From: Streptomyces durocortorensis
Lineage (GTDB): Bacteria > Actinomycetota > Actinomycetes > Streptomycetales > Streptomycetaceae
Assembly (NCBI RefSeq): GCF_031760065.1
Contig: NZ_CP134500.1
Location: forward strand, 4,774,001-4,838,000
DNA length: 64,000 nucleotides
Direction of reading: 5' to 3'
Of the stretch, positions 35,730 through 44,367 are shown in pieces. The notes under the pieces were generated by a model that was not told where the DNA came from, ran no database searches, and worked only from the letters and a program-made list of their open reading frames with translations. How positions within the stretch are numbered: position 1 is the stretch's first letter; the number at the start of each line of letters is the position of its first letter. A program made the translations under genes and the position numbers.

Positions 35730-36917
35730 ATGGAGAATCCGAAGCAGGTCGTCGTTGTCGGCGGCGGTCCCGGTCTGTGCGACCGGATCCGCCAGCTCGG
35801 TGCGGAGATCACGCTGGTCGACACACCGGCGGGGTACGACGCCGACCTGGTGCGGGTCGCGCGGCGCACCGTACTGACCGAGTACGACGACCCCTCGCTG
35901 ATCCCGCTGCTGCGGGAGATCCACCGCGGGACGCCGTTCACCGCGGTGCTCTCCCTCACGGAGCACGGCCTGCTGCCCGCGGCCCGGATCGCGGAGGAAC
36001 TCGGTGTCCCCGGCCTCTCCGCGGAGGTGGTCGGGCGCACCCGGGACAAGTTGGCCATGCGCGCCCGGCTGCGGGAGGAGGGCTTCTCCACCGTGCCGTC
36101 CTCGGTCGTGCGCGACGCCGACGGCATCCGGGCGTTCGCGGCCGAGCACGGCTACCCGGTGATCGTGAAGCCCCGGCACGGCCTGGGCAGCGAGCACGTG
36201 GTGTGCCTGCGCCGGGCCGACGAGGTGGTGATGCCGCCCGCGACCACAGACACGTACATCGCGGAGCCGTTCCTCGACGGTCCGGAGTTCTCGGTCGAGG
36301 CGGTCAGCTGCGCCGGTGACCACCATGTGCTGGCGATCACCGGCAAGTTCACCCAGGACTCGGACCCGGAGAACCCCTTCGTCGAGGTCGGCCACGTCGT
36401 ACCGGCGCCACTCCCCCCGGAGGTCGCGACGGCCATCGGCGGTTACGTCTCCGCGTTCCTCGACGTCATGGGAATCACCGACGGCTGCACCCACACCGAG
36501 GTGCGACTGACGCCCGGCGGCCCGGAAGTCATCGAGACGCACACCCGGGTCGGCGGGGACCAGATTCCGACCCTCGTGCGCCAGGCGACCGGACACGACC
36601 TGATCGACCTCCTGGTCCAGTGGTCCCTGGACCGGACCACGCCCCCGCCGCCCGCGCCCACGGTCGCGGGCGCCGCCGCGATCCGCTTCTTCGCGCCGCC
36701 GCCGGGCACGGTCGTCGGTGTCAGCGGGGCGCAGCGGTGGCCGGGGCTGCCCGGTGTGGTCAAGTTCCACCTTCCGCTGAAGACCGGGGACACGATTTCC
36801 CCGATTCGGAACTCCCACACACGGGTCGGCTACGTCCTGGCCACAGCTTCGACCGCCGCACAGGCGATCGATATATGCGGAGAGGTCGTCGCCGGGGTGC
36901 GTATTGACGTCAGGTAG
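35730..36917 (+). CDS. ATP-grasp ligase B
   Basis: A 395-residue ATP-grasp enzyme distinct from its neighbour. An N-terminal glycine-rich strand (VVVVGGGPGLCDRIRQLGAEI) is followed by SLTEHGLLPAARIAEELGVPG, the Lys loop YPVIVKPRHGLGSEHV, IAEPFLDGPEFSVEAVS, and the metal and substrate motif HTEVRLTPGGPEVIETHTRVGGDQIPTLV, close to that of carboxylate-amine ligases making dipeptides. Start ATG 35730 is chosen because GAGAGGG sits ~7 bp upstream; a TTG at 35724 would put the ribosome site too close. It lies 83 bp after ligase A and 57 bp before argH2, so it is probably in the same operon. Confidence 0.88.
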   Translation: MENPKQVVVVGGGPGLCDRIRQLGAEITLVDTPAGYDADLVRVARRTVLTEYDDPSLIPLLREIHRGTPFTAVLSLTEHGLLPAARIAEELGVPGLSAEVVGRTRDKLAMRARLREEGFSTVPSSVVRDADGIRAFAAEHGYPVIVKPRHGLGSEHVVCLRRADEVVMPPATTDTYIAEPFLDGPEFSVEAVSCAGDHHVLAITGKFTQDSDPENPFVEVGHVVPAPLPPEVATAIGGYVSAFLDVMGITDGCTHTEVRLTPGGPEVIETHTRVGGDQIPTLVRQATGHDLIDLLVQWSLDRTTPPPPAPTVAGAAAIRFFAPPPGTVVGVSGAQRWPGLPGVVKFHLPLKTGDTISPIRNSHTRVGYVLATASTAAQAIDICGEVVAGVRIDVR

Positions 36918-36974
36918 TGTGCCGCAGGTTTTTCCGGCACGGTTTTCTCTCTTCTTCGAAAGGCGGCGCAGAAA

Positions 36975-38390
36975 GTGCACAACGACGCGAGCAAGGGCAG
37001 TGGGCTGATCCGGGGGCGCTTCGGTGAGGGCATGTCCGAAGTGATGGAACAGATCAACGCCTCCATCGGATTCGACCGGCGTATGGCCATGCAGGACATC
37101 GACGGCTCGGTCGCCCATGTCACGATGCTCTGCGAGCAGGACATCATCTCCCAGGCGGACGCGACGGCGATCAAGGACGGCCTGGAGGTGATCCGGGGCG
37201 AGATCACCTCCGGGACCTTCACCTTCTCGGTGGAACTCGAAGACATCCACATGAACATCGAGTCCCGGCTGCGCGATCTGATCGGCCCCGCGGCCGGGCG
37301 GCTGCACACCGCCCGCAGCAGGAACGACCAGGTCGCCACCAGCTTCCGCCTCTGGGTGCGGGACGCGAACGACCGCGCGCTCGCCCTGGTCCACCAGCTC
37401 ATCGAGGTCCTGGTCGAGCAGGCCGCGCAGAACACGGCGACGATCATGCCGGGTTACACGCACCTCCAGAGCGCGCAGCCGGTGTCCTTCGGCCACCACC
37501 TGATGGCGTACGTCGAGATGTTCGGGCGCGACCACGGCAGGCTGCTCGACGCCCGCGCGCGCATGAACGAGTCCCCCCTCGGGGCCGCCGCGCTCGCCGG
37601 GACGTCGTTCGCGATCGACCGTGACCGTACGGCCGAACTCCTCGGCTACGCACGGCCGATGCGCAACTCCCTGGACGCCGTCTCGGACCGCGACTTCGCC
37701 CTTGAGTACCTCTCCGCGGCCTCCCTGTGCATGACGCACCTGTCCCGCCTGGCCGACGAGATCGTGCTGTGGATGTCGCCGCAGTTCAGCTTCATCGAGC
37801 TCTCGGACGCCTGGACGACCGGTTCCTCGATCATGCCGCAGAAGCGCAACCCCGACGCCGCCGAACTGGTCCGCGGGAAGGTCGGCCGGGTGCACGGCTC
37901 GCTGTTCGGGCTGCTGACGGTCATGAAGGCCCTGCCGCTGACGTTCTCCAAGGACATGCAGGAGGACAAGGAGCGGACCTTCGACGGCGCGGACACCTTC
38001 GAGCTCTGCCTGAAGGCCATGATCGGCATGGTCGGCGACATGAAGGCGCGCGCCACCGAGATGCGCGCCGCGGCGGGCGCCGCCCACGCGACGGCGACCG
38101 ACCTGGCCGACTGGCTGACGCGTGAGCTGGGCATGCCGTTCCGGGAGGCCCACCACATCACCGGCCGGCTCGTGCGCCTGGCGGACGAACACGGGTGCAG
38201 CCTCGATGAGTTGTCGCTGGAGGACATGCGGCAGGTCGACGCCCGCATCACCGAGGACGTCTTCGCGGTGCTCGGTGTGGAGGACTCGGTGACCTCGCGC
38301 CGCAGCCTCGGCGGAACCTCGCCGGAGCGCGTGGCGGAGCAGGTCGAGGAGTGGCGGGCACGCCTCCAGCAGGCGCCCACCACCGACTGA
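36975..38390 (+). CDS. argH: argininosuccinate lyase homologue 2 (canonical type)
   Basis: A 471-residue ArgH, GTG start. It keeps the canonical signature: [78 protein letters not shown]. Unlike the first lyase, nothing suggests changed catalysis, so it probably cleaves argininosuccinate or a close analogue, or catalyses the reverse aza-Michael addition of an amine to fumarate. Why the operon has two is not explained by the arginine pathway alone. It is followed after 4 bp by a strong terminator, closing the first transcription unit. Confidence 0.92.
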   Translation: MHNDASKGSGLIRGRFGEGMSEVMEQINASIGFDRRMAMQDIDGSVAHVTMLCEQDIISQADATAIKDGLEVIRGEITSGTFTFSVELEDIHMNIESRLRDLIGPAAGRLHTARSRNDQVATSFRLWVRDANDRALALVHQLIEVLVEQAAQNTATIMPGYTHLQSAQPVSFGHHLMAYVEMFGRDHGRLLDARARMNESPLGAAALAGTSFAIDRDRTAELLGYARPMRNSLDAVSDRDFALEYLSAASLCMTHLSRLADEIVLWMSPQFSFIELSDAWTTGSSIMPQKRNPDAAELVRGKVGRVHGSLFGLLTVMKALPLTFSKDMQEDKERTFDGADTFELCLKAMIGMVGDMKARATEMRAAAGAAHATATDLADWLTRELGMPFREAHHITGRLVRLADEHGCSLDELSLEDMRQVDARITEDVFAVLGVEDSVTSRRSLGGTSPERVAEQVEEWRARLQQAPTTD

Positions 38391-38394
38391 CCCC

Positions 38395-38429
38395 GACGCG
38401 ATGGCGCCCGCACAGGGCGCCATCGCGTC
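38395..38429 (+). terminator. strong terminator after argH2
   Basis: Perfect 15-bp stem GACGCGATGGCGCCC / GGGCGCCATCGCGTC with a 5-nt loop, immediately after the argH2 stop. The desaturase gene starting at 38466 therefore probably has its own promoter or depends on readthrough. Confidence 0.8.
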
Positions 38430-38465
38430 TGAAATCGCCAGCAGAATCACTGAATAACGGGGGGT

Positions 38466-39437
38466 ATGTTTCTGATGTCCAAAAACGCGCTTTCTCCGCA
38501 ATTTCTGTTCCAGCGTGCAGCTGTTCGCGGCAGAGACGAAGCGGTCTTCATCGGCAAACTGTGCGCGCTTGCCGTCATGGTCGGGGCCGGGGTGTTTCTC
38601 GCTATTCAGGCCTCCTATGCGGCGGTCGCCGCCGGTATTGTGATCCTTGCCGCCGCCTACACCCACGCGGTGGAATTGCAGCACCAATGTCTGCACCATT
38701 CCGCTTTCCGCAGCTCGCGCTGGCACCGAATAATCGGCGTGCCCCTCGGCACGCCGATGCTGGTCTCGTACAGCCACTACCGGGTACGTCACCTCCAGCA
38801 CCACCGCTACCTGGGCACGCCCCAGGACACGGAGTTCTTCGGCTTCGACACCCGTAGGCCGCTGACGCTCGGAGCCCTGGCCAAGGGGCTGTTCGACGGG
38901 TCGCGCGTCCTGGCCGTCGTACGCGACACCGCCCGCTGCGTCCCCGGCACCTGGCAGTACGACATGGGGCAGATCGCGCCCAGGAGCCGGAAGGCGATCA
39001 TCAGCGAATACCGCTGGTTCGCCGCCTTCTTCGCACTGCTCGCCGCCGCCTGCCTCCTGGGCGAAGGCCCGCTCGTCCTGCGACTGTGGCTGCTGCCCTT
39101 CATCGTGGCCATGCCGATGCACTTTCTGGTCGAACTGCCCGAGCACGTCCTGTGCGACACCGCCAGCGCCGATGTGCTGCGCAATACGCGTTCCATAACG
39201 GGAAGCCGGCTCACCACCTGGTTCACCAACGGCAACAACCTGCACATCGAGCACCACGCCGCGATGAACGTCCCGATCAACCGACTGCGTGAACGGCACG
39301 GCGACGTCCAGGAGTTCGGACTGCACGTGCAGCGCACGTATGCCGAGTTCTTCGCCATCGTGATGCGGGAGGCATGGAAGAACAGGGGCACGGCCCGGGC
39401 GCCCCGGCCGGCCCCCGCACAGGGCCCGAACCGATAG
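38466..39437 (+). CDS. membrane-bound fatty-acid-desaturase-like di-iron oxidase
   Basis: A 323-residue integral-membrane di-iron enzyme. The three histidine boxes are complete: HQCLHH (73-78), HYRVRHLQHH (104-113) and HIEHH (260-264). Hydrophobic segments lie at ~27-65, 183-200 and 205-225. The family includes fatty-acyl desaturases and hydroxylases and enzymes acting on amino-acid-derived or carrier-bound substrates in natural-product pathways. The setting, between an argininosuccinate lyase and an ATP-grasp ligase, favours a pathway-specific oxidation over membrane lipid synthesis, but that is inference. The ribosome site is weak (GGGGGG ~5 bp upstream). Confidence 0.9.
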   Translation: MFLMSKNALSPQFLFQRAAVRGRDEAVFIGKLCALAVMVGAGVFLAIQASYAAVAAGIVILAAAYTHAVELQHQCLHHSAFRSSRWHRIIGVPLGTPMLVSYSHYRVRHLQHHRYLGTPQDTEFFGFDTRRPLTLGALAKGLFDGSRVLAVVRDTARCVPGTWQYDMGQIAPRSRKAIISEYRWFAAFFALLAAACLLGEGPLVLRLWLLPFIVAMPMHFLVELPEHVLCDTASADVLRNTRSITGSRLTTWFTNGNNLHIEHHAAMNVPINRLRERHGDVQEFGLHVQRTYAEFFAIVMREAWKNRGTARAPRPAPAQGPNR

Positions 39438-39447
39438 GAGAGGTCAG

Positions 39448-40740
39448 ATGACGACCGACACCCGCGCCCCCGCCGAGGGCGTCACGCATGTCCTGGTCGG
39501 CTACGGCGCCTTCCTCATGGCCGAACTCGACCGGCTGCTCCCCGAGGCCAGCCTGCTCATCCTGGAGGAGCCGCACATCATCGAGGCGCGGAACATCCGT
39601 GAGGCGGCCTCCCGGTACCGCTGCGTCGCCGAGGTGCGCGCCGCCGCCACCCAGGACGAGGGGGGCGCCGGAGACCTCGCGCACACCGTGGCCCGCCCGC
39701 CGCGGGTCCGAGCCGTGTTCCCCGGCGTCGAGTACGGGGTCGTCGCCGCCGCCGTACTCGCGGACGCCTGGGGCCTGCCCGGCGGCGGTGTCCGCGCGGC
39801 CAGGACCCTGCGTGACAAGGAGGAGCTGCGGCGGGCCGCCGCCGCCCACGCCCTCGCACAGCCCGCGTTCGCCGAGGCCACCGGCCCCGCCGACGTCGAG
39901 GAGCTGCGCGCCCGGCACGGCGGGGAGTGCGTCCTGAAACCGGCCAACCGCCAGGCCAGCCTCGGTGTGGTGCTGCTCGGCCCCGACGACGACGCCGAGT
40001 CCGCCTGGCGGCACACCGTCGGCGCGGACGAGCCCCGGCTGCGCGTGAACTACCCGGACAGCGCCCGCTACCTGGTCGAGGAACGCCTGCACGGGCCGGA
40101 GTTCAGCGTGGAGGCGCTCGTCCACGACGGCACCGTCGGCTTCCTCAACGTCACCGCCAAGGACGTCCTGCCCGGCCGCCACCCGGTCGAACTCGGCCAC
40201 ACCGTGCCCGCGCCCCCGGGCGCGGCCGACGAGGACGCGCTGCGCGCCGCCATGGCCGGTCTGGTCGGCGCCATCGGCTTCGGCACCGGCGTCCTGCACG
40301 CCGAGTGGGTGCTGACCGGCGGGCGGCCCCACCTGATCGAGTGCGCGGGCCGTCTTCCCGGGGACCGTATCCACTCCCTCATCGACCTCGCGTACGGCGG
40401 CGACGGCATCCTCGCGGACCTCCTCGGACTGCTGGCGGGCGAGGGCCCCGTACCGGCGCGCCCCGCCCGGCGCGCCGCCGCCATCACCTTCCTGCCCGCC
40501 CCGGCCGCACAGACACCCGACGCGGTCGTCCTCGCCGTCACCGGCGCGGACAAGGCCGAGGCGCTGGACGGCGTCGAGGAGGTGGCGGTGTCCGCCGCGC
40601 CCGGCCAGCAGGTCGTGGTGACCACCAGCTCCTGGCAGCGCGCCGGCTACGTCATAGCCACCGGGGCCGGTCCGAAGGAGGCCGCCGCGACGGCCCGCAC
40701 GGCCGCCTCGCACATCACCGTCACCGTGGGCGCCCCATGA
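39448..40740 (+). CDS. ATP-grasp ligase C
   Basis: A 430-residue ATP-grasp enzyme, third in the operon. Residues ~12-45 form the N-terminal domain (THVLVGYGAFLMAELDRLLPEASLLILEEP). The Lys loop is GGECVLKPANRQASLGVVLL, the hinge YLVEERLHGPEFSVEALV, and the metal-binding motif LHAEWVLTGGRPHLIECAGRLPGDRI. The C-terminal ~100 residues (AITFLPAPAAQTPDAVVLAVTG) match those of amino-acid ligases. It begins 10 bp after the desaturase gene, behind AGGAGAGG, and its stop overlaps the MFS start. Three ligases would allow stepwise assembly of a small peptide without an NRPS. Confidence 0.88.
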   Translation: MTTDTRAPAEGVTHVLVGYGAFLMAELDRLLPEASLLILEEPHIIEARNIREAASRYRCVAEVRAAATQDEGGAGDLAHTVARPPRVRAVFPGVEYGVVAAAVLADAWGLPGGGVRAARTLRDKEELRRAAAAHALAQPAFAEATGPADVEELRARHGGECVLKPANRQASLGVVLLGPDDDAESAWRHTVGADEPRLRVNYPDSARYLVEERLHGPEFSVEALVHDGTVGFLNVTAKDVLPGRHPVELGHTVPAPPGAADEDALRAAMAGLVGAIGFGTGVLHAEWVLTGGRPHLIECAGRLPGDRIHSLIDLAYGGDGILADLLGLLAGEGPVPARPARRAAAITFLPAPAAQTPDAVVLAVTGADKAEALDGVEEVAVSAAPGQQVVVTTSSWQRAGYVIATGAGPKEAAATARTAASHITVTVGAP

Positions 40741-42026
40741 CCGGGCCCCGCACCGGCCCGGCGCCCAAACGCCTCGGCCTCCCGCCCCTGAGCGAGTACC
40801 TGCCCGGCAGCCCCGCCGGCCGCCTCTTCGCGCTCGCCACCCTGACCAGCTCCTTCGGCACCGGCCTCTTCCTGGCGGGTGCCACGGTCTTCTTCACCAC
40901 GGCGGCCGGACTCACCCACGTCCAACTGGGCGCGGGCCTCGGCATAGCGGCGTTCGTCGGGCTGGTCGCCACCATCCCGCTCGGCGGCCTCGCCGACCGG
41001 GCCGGTGCCCGCAACGTCCTCATCGGCGCCATGCTGTGGCGCGCCCTGTGCTTCACGGCGCTCGCGTTCGTCCAGGGCCCTGTGGCCTTCACCGTCGCCG
41101 CGTCCTGCCAGGCAGTCGCCCAGAATGCGACCGGCCCCCTCACCCAGGCGCTCGTCGGGGGCATCGCCGGGGACGGCGACCGGGTCCGGTTGATGGCCGT
41201 CGTCCGCACCGTGCGGAACATCGGCTTCTCCCTCGGCGCGCTCGCCGCCACCCCGATGCTGCTGATCGACGACATCTGGATCAACCGCGGCGTCCTCATC
41301 GGCAACGCGGCCGCCTTCGCCGTTTCCGCCCTGCTGATGCTGCGGCTGCGCGCCCCGGGCCCGGTCAAGGCCCCCGCGTTCCGCAACCCGTTCGCCGCCT
41401 TCAGAGCCGTCAGGGACGGCCGCTACCTGACGCTGGCCGGACTCAACTCCGTCCTCACCCTGCACATGACCCTGCTGGCCGTGGGCCTGCCCCTGTGGGT
41501 GACCAGCCACGACAGCGCCCCCGACGCACTCGTCCCGATCCTGGTCCTCGTCAACACCGTGCTGGCCGTGGTGCTCCAGGTGCCCTTCGCCAAGGGGGTC
41601 ACCGACCCCCGAACCGGTGTCCGGGCCCTGCGCCGCGCCGGACTGGCCCTGGCAGGCTGCGCCGCCGTACTGGCCGTCCCCGTGGACACGAAGGCTTCCC
41701 TGGCGATCGCGGCAGCGCTGGCCGCCTGCGTACTACTGACCGCGGGGGAGCTGTGGCAGGCGGCCGGAGCCTGGGAACTCTCCTACACCTACGCCCCCGA
41801 GGACCGCAGGAACGTCTACCTCTCGGTCTTCAGCCTGGGCTTCGCGGTCCAGGACATGGCGGGCCCCCTCCTGATCACCGCCGTGGTCCTCGTCCAGGGC
41901 CCCCCGGGATGGCTGGGCCTGGCAGCCCTGTTCGCCGTCGCATCCCTGCTCCCGGGCCTGGTCGTCCGCCGTCTGAAGCCCCCGGCGGCCGAGCCGGTGT
42001 CCCCGGCGGCGGTCACGGGGGCCTGA
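40737..42026 (+). CDS. MFS transporter 1 (probable product exporter)
   Basis: A 429-residue major-facilitator protein with about 12 membrane segments. Typical parts are LFLAGATVFFTTAAGLTHVQLGAGLGIAAFVGLVATIPLGGLADRAGARNVLIG (helix 1-3 with the motif A variant GGLADRAGAR), VRTVRNIGFSLGALAATPML and LTLHMTLLAVGLPLWV. It is translationally coupled to ATP-grasp ligase C (ATGA), which points to export of the product of this operon. Direction and substrate are inferred. Confidence 0.9.
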   Translation: MTGPRTGPAPKRLGLPPLSEYLPGSPAGRLFALATLTSSFGTGLFLAGATVFFTTAAGLTHVQLGAGLGIAAFVGLVATIPLGGLADRAGARNVLIGAMLWRALCFTALAFVQGPVAFTVAASCQAVAQNATGPLTQALVGGIAGDGDRVRLMAVVRTVRNIGFSLGALAATPMLLIDDIWINRGVLIGNAAAFAVSALLMLRLRAPGPVKAPAFRNPFAAFRAVRDGRYLTLAGLNSVLTLHMTLLAVGLPLWVTSHDSAPDALVPILVLVNTVLAVVLQVPFAKGVTDPRTGVRALRRAGLALAGCAAVLAVPVDTKASLAIAAALAACVLLTAGELWQAAGAWELSYTYAPEDRRNVYLSVFSLGFAVQDMAGPLLITAVVLVQGPPGWLGLAALFAVASLLPGLVVRRLKPPAAEPVSPAAVTGA

Positions 42027-42117
42027 CGCACGGCCTCCGGGCGCTCGACGGCTTCGGTGCCGGAACGGACCTCTGCTGGTCAAGCCCGCGTTTCCGCAAG
42101 GGGGGCCATGTGCCTCC

Positions 42118-42157
42118 GCGTGCCTACGGGCCGTACGCCCGCAGCCCGTGGGCACGC
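42118..42157. terminator. shared terminator between the two convergent operons
   Basis: 14-bp inverted repeat GCGTGCCTACGGGC / GCCCGTGGGCACGC (one G-U pair in RNA) with a 12-nt loop, 90 bp after MFS 1 and 11 bp after MFS 2 read on the other strand. Confidence 0.65.
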
Positions 42158-42168
42158 CTCCACTCCGG

Positions 42169-43482
42169 CTAGGCGGCCCGGCCCTCGCTCATGTCCCCAT
42201 GCCGGGCGGCGACACGGGCGAAGACGAGCGCCGCCAGCGTCAGGGCACCCAGTGCGGCGGCCGTTCCCGGATAGCCGCCGAGTGCCAGTCCCACACCGCC
42301 GAGACCGGCTCCGACGAACACGCCGAGGCTCATGCCGGCGGAGTTGATGCTCAGCGCGGTGCCGCGCAGCGAGCCGCAGCGGCGTACGAGGAGCGTGGTG
42401 ACGCAGGCGGCGACCGTGGCGTGACCGGCGCCGACGAGGGCGGTCAGCGGGAGGGCGAGGAACAGGGAGTGGGTGAAGAACACGCCCACGAGTGCTGCCA
42501 GTGCCACCAGCAGGGCCAGGGCCATCAGCCGCTCGGTGGGGACCTTCGGCCGGTCGGCGCTCAGCAGACGCCCGGCGACGAGGTTCCCGAGGAAGAACGC
42601 GGTACCGCTCAACGTCCAGACGATGGCGAACGGCCCGGGGGACAGCGCGAAGCGCTCGTCGTAGAAGGCCGCCAGATAGGCGAGGTACCCCATGAACGCC
42701 GCCGTCCGCAGCATGGCGACGAACAGGAGCGGCACCACGCCCGGAAGCGCGCCCAGCAGTCTGAACGACGCCAGGTAGCCCGGCCGGTCCGCCTTGTTCG
42801 CCCTGGCCGCGCTGTCCTGCCCCGCCGGGTGAGGGCGGCGGCCCCGGAGGAAGAAGTACGCGGCGAGTACGGCCGCGACGGCGGCGATCGCCCACAGGTC
42901 GCCCTGCCAGCCCCAGAGCACGGCGGGCAGGGCGACCAGGGGCGCGGCGAGCAGCGCTGTGAGGGACTGGGTGGCGGTGATGAGGGTCGCCGCCCGGCCG
43001 GAGGCCGCGTCGCTGTCGAATCGGTCGGCCGCCGCCGCGGTGAGCGCCGGGTTCAGTACCGCCGTACCTGCGCCGACGAGCAGGCAGAACGCCGCCAGCA
43101 ACAGGAAATCGCCGGTCGCGCCGAGGGCCGCCGAGAGGGCGAGCACGGCCAGCCCGCCCGCGGCCGCCCATTCCTTGCGTACGCGGTCGATCAGGGGGGC
43201 GAGGGCGGTTCCCACCGCGAGCGCGGCCAGGCCGCCCAGACCGCGCAGCTGGCCGAGCGCGGCGACACCGCTGTCCGCCGTGTCGGCGATGGGGACGAGG
43301 AACGTGCTGTAGATCGTGAAGGGCACCAGCCCGATGGCTGAGGCGAGCATGAGCGGCCACAGCAGGCGGGTCATCTTCCAGTCGCCCGGTACGGCCGCCA
43401 CGCTCGCGGCCGGCTCCGCCGCGGTCCCGTCGGCCGCCTTGTCCGTGTCCACCGGGCCCGGGTCCTTGGTCTCGCTGCTCAT
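42169..43482 (-). CDS. MFS transporter 2 (probable metallophore exporter)
   Basis: A 437-residue major-facilitator protein, last gene of the minus-strand operon. The first ~35 residues are a polar cytoplasmic tail; about 12 helices follow (LLWPLMLASAIGLVPFTIYSTFLVPIA, FLLLAAFCLLVGAGTAVLNPALTAAAADRF and others). It starts inside the DUF364 stop (ATGA), so it is coupled. In metallophore loci such as staphylopine's, an MFS protein (CntE) exports the ligand while an ABC system re-imports the complex; the same pairing is present here. It is not closely similar by eye to MFS 1. Confidence 0.9.
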   Translation of the reverse strand: MSSETKDPGPVDTDKAADGTAAEPAASVAAVPGDWKMTRLLWPLMLASAIGLVPFTIYSTFLVPIADTADSGVAALGQLRGLGGLAALAVGTALAPLIDRVRKEWAAAGGLAVLALSAALGATGDFLLLAAFCLLVGAGTAVLNPALTAAAADRFDSDAASGRAATLITATQSLTALLAAPLVALPAVLWGWQGDLWAIAAVAAVLAAYFFLRGRRPHPAGQDSAARANKADRPGYLASFRLLGALPGVVPLLFVAMLRTAAFMGYLAYLAAFYDERFALSPGPFAIVWTLSGTAFFLGNLVAGRLLSADRPKVPTERLMALALLVALAALVGVFFTHSLFLALPLTALVGAGHATVAACVTTLLVRRCGSLRGTALSINSAGMSLGVFVGAGLGGVGLALGGYPGTAAALGALTLAALVFARVAARHGDMSEGRAA

Positions 43483-44300
43483 GTGCCCGCCGCCCGGTAC
43501 CGGTACAGCGCCGTCTCGTCGGCGCTGAACTGTGAGAACGGGAAGGGCTCGGCGGAGAGCGCGGTGACGCCCGCGCCGAGGAAGGCACGCGCGACGGCGC
43601 TGCCGGTCTGCGCGTACACCACCAGCGGAATCTCCTGCTTGCGGCAGTGCTCCAGGATGACGTCGAAGCTGCCGTTGCTGAGGGTCATGCCGGTGGCGAC
43701 CACGGCGTCCGCCTCGGCGAGGACCTGGTTCATGTCGTCGGTGACGGGGTCGCCCCAGTTGGTGGCGCGCAGGTTGAAGTCGCAGGGCAGCGGGGTGCCG
43801 CCCTGCTCGCGTATCGCGGCGACGAGCGGGTTGACGACGCCGATGAGCGCGACCTTGGCACCGGTGGCGATGTCCAGCAGTCCCGCGACGGCCGCGTCCC
43901 TGGCCTCGGCCCGCGTCTCGGGTGTGCCGGTCGGCAGGACGACGGGTTCGGCGGCGGGCGCGCTGCGATGCGGCTGAACGCGACCGAGGTAGGCGTCGAG
44001 GGCGGCGACGCGCACGGGCGCCGAATCATGCCGGATGAGGGTGTCGAGGGTGTGGCCCGAGGCGTCCGCGCAGAACTCGGGGGCGAGGGCTCCGGCCTCG
44101 AAGGAAGAGGCCCCGAAGGCGTCCCCGGACCTCAGTAGCAGGTAGTGGTTGCGGTAGGTGACCTGGCTGCCGGCGAGCCGGGTGGTGTGGTGGAGCCAGA
44201 AAGCGCTGGTGACGGCGAGCTCCTGGGGCAGCGGCCCGTAGGCGCCTTCGAGAACCGCTTGCCGGAGGTCTGCCACGGAGTGCGGCTGCGAGGGAGACAT
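43479..44300 (-). CDS. DUF4213/DUF364 protein (putative heavy-metal chelation family)
   Basis: A 273-residue protein. The N-terminal part (WLHHTTRLAGSQVTYRNHYLLLRS, FEAGALAPEF) resembles DUF4213. The C-terminal part (ATGAKVALIGVVNPLVAAIREQGG..., LAEADAVVATGMTLSNGSFDVILEHCRKQEIPLVVYAQTG) matches DUF364, a family named for possible heavy-metal chelation. The fold is Rossmann-like, so an enzyme or a metal/ligand handler are both possible. It sits between the PLP enzyme and the exporter in an operon with a Zur-like box, which supports a metal-related role. Function is not established for the family. Confidence 0.82.
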   Translation of the reverse strand: MSPSQPHSVADLRQAVLEGAYGPLPQELAVTSAFWLHHTTRLAGSQVTYRNHYLLLRSGDAFGASSFEAGALAPEFCADASGHTLDTLIRHDSAPVRVAALDAYLGRVQPHRSAPAAEPVVLPTGTPETRAEARDAAVAGLLDIATGAKVALIGVVNPLVAAIREQGGTPLPCDFNLRATNWGDPVTDDMNQVLAEADAVVATGMTLSNGSFDVILEHCRKQEIPLVVYAQTGSAVARAFLGAGVTALSAEPFPFSQFSADETALYRYRAAGT

Positions 44301-44367
44301 GTCGAGTCCTTTCGTCCGGGGGGTGATGGATTCGCAGGGAGGGCTGTGACCAAGGGGAGGAGGGCGG

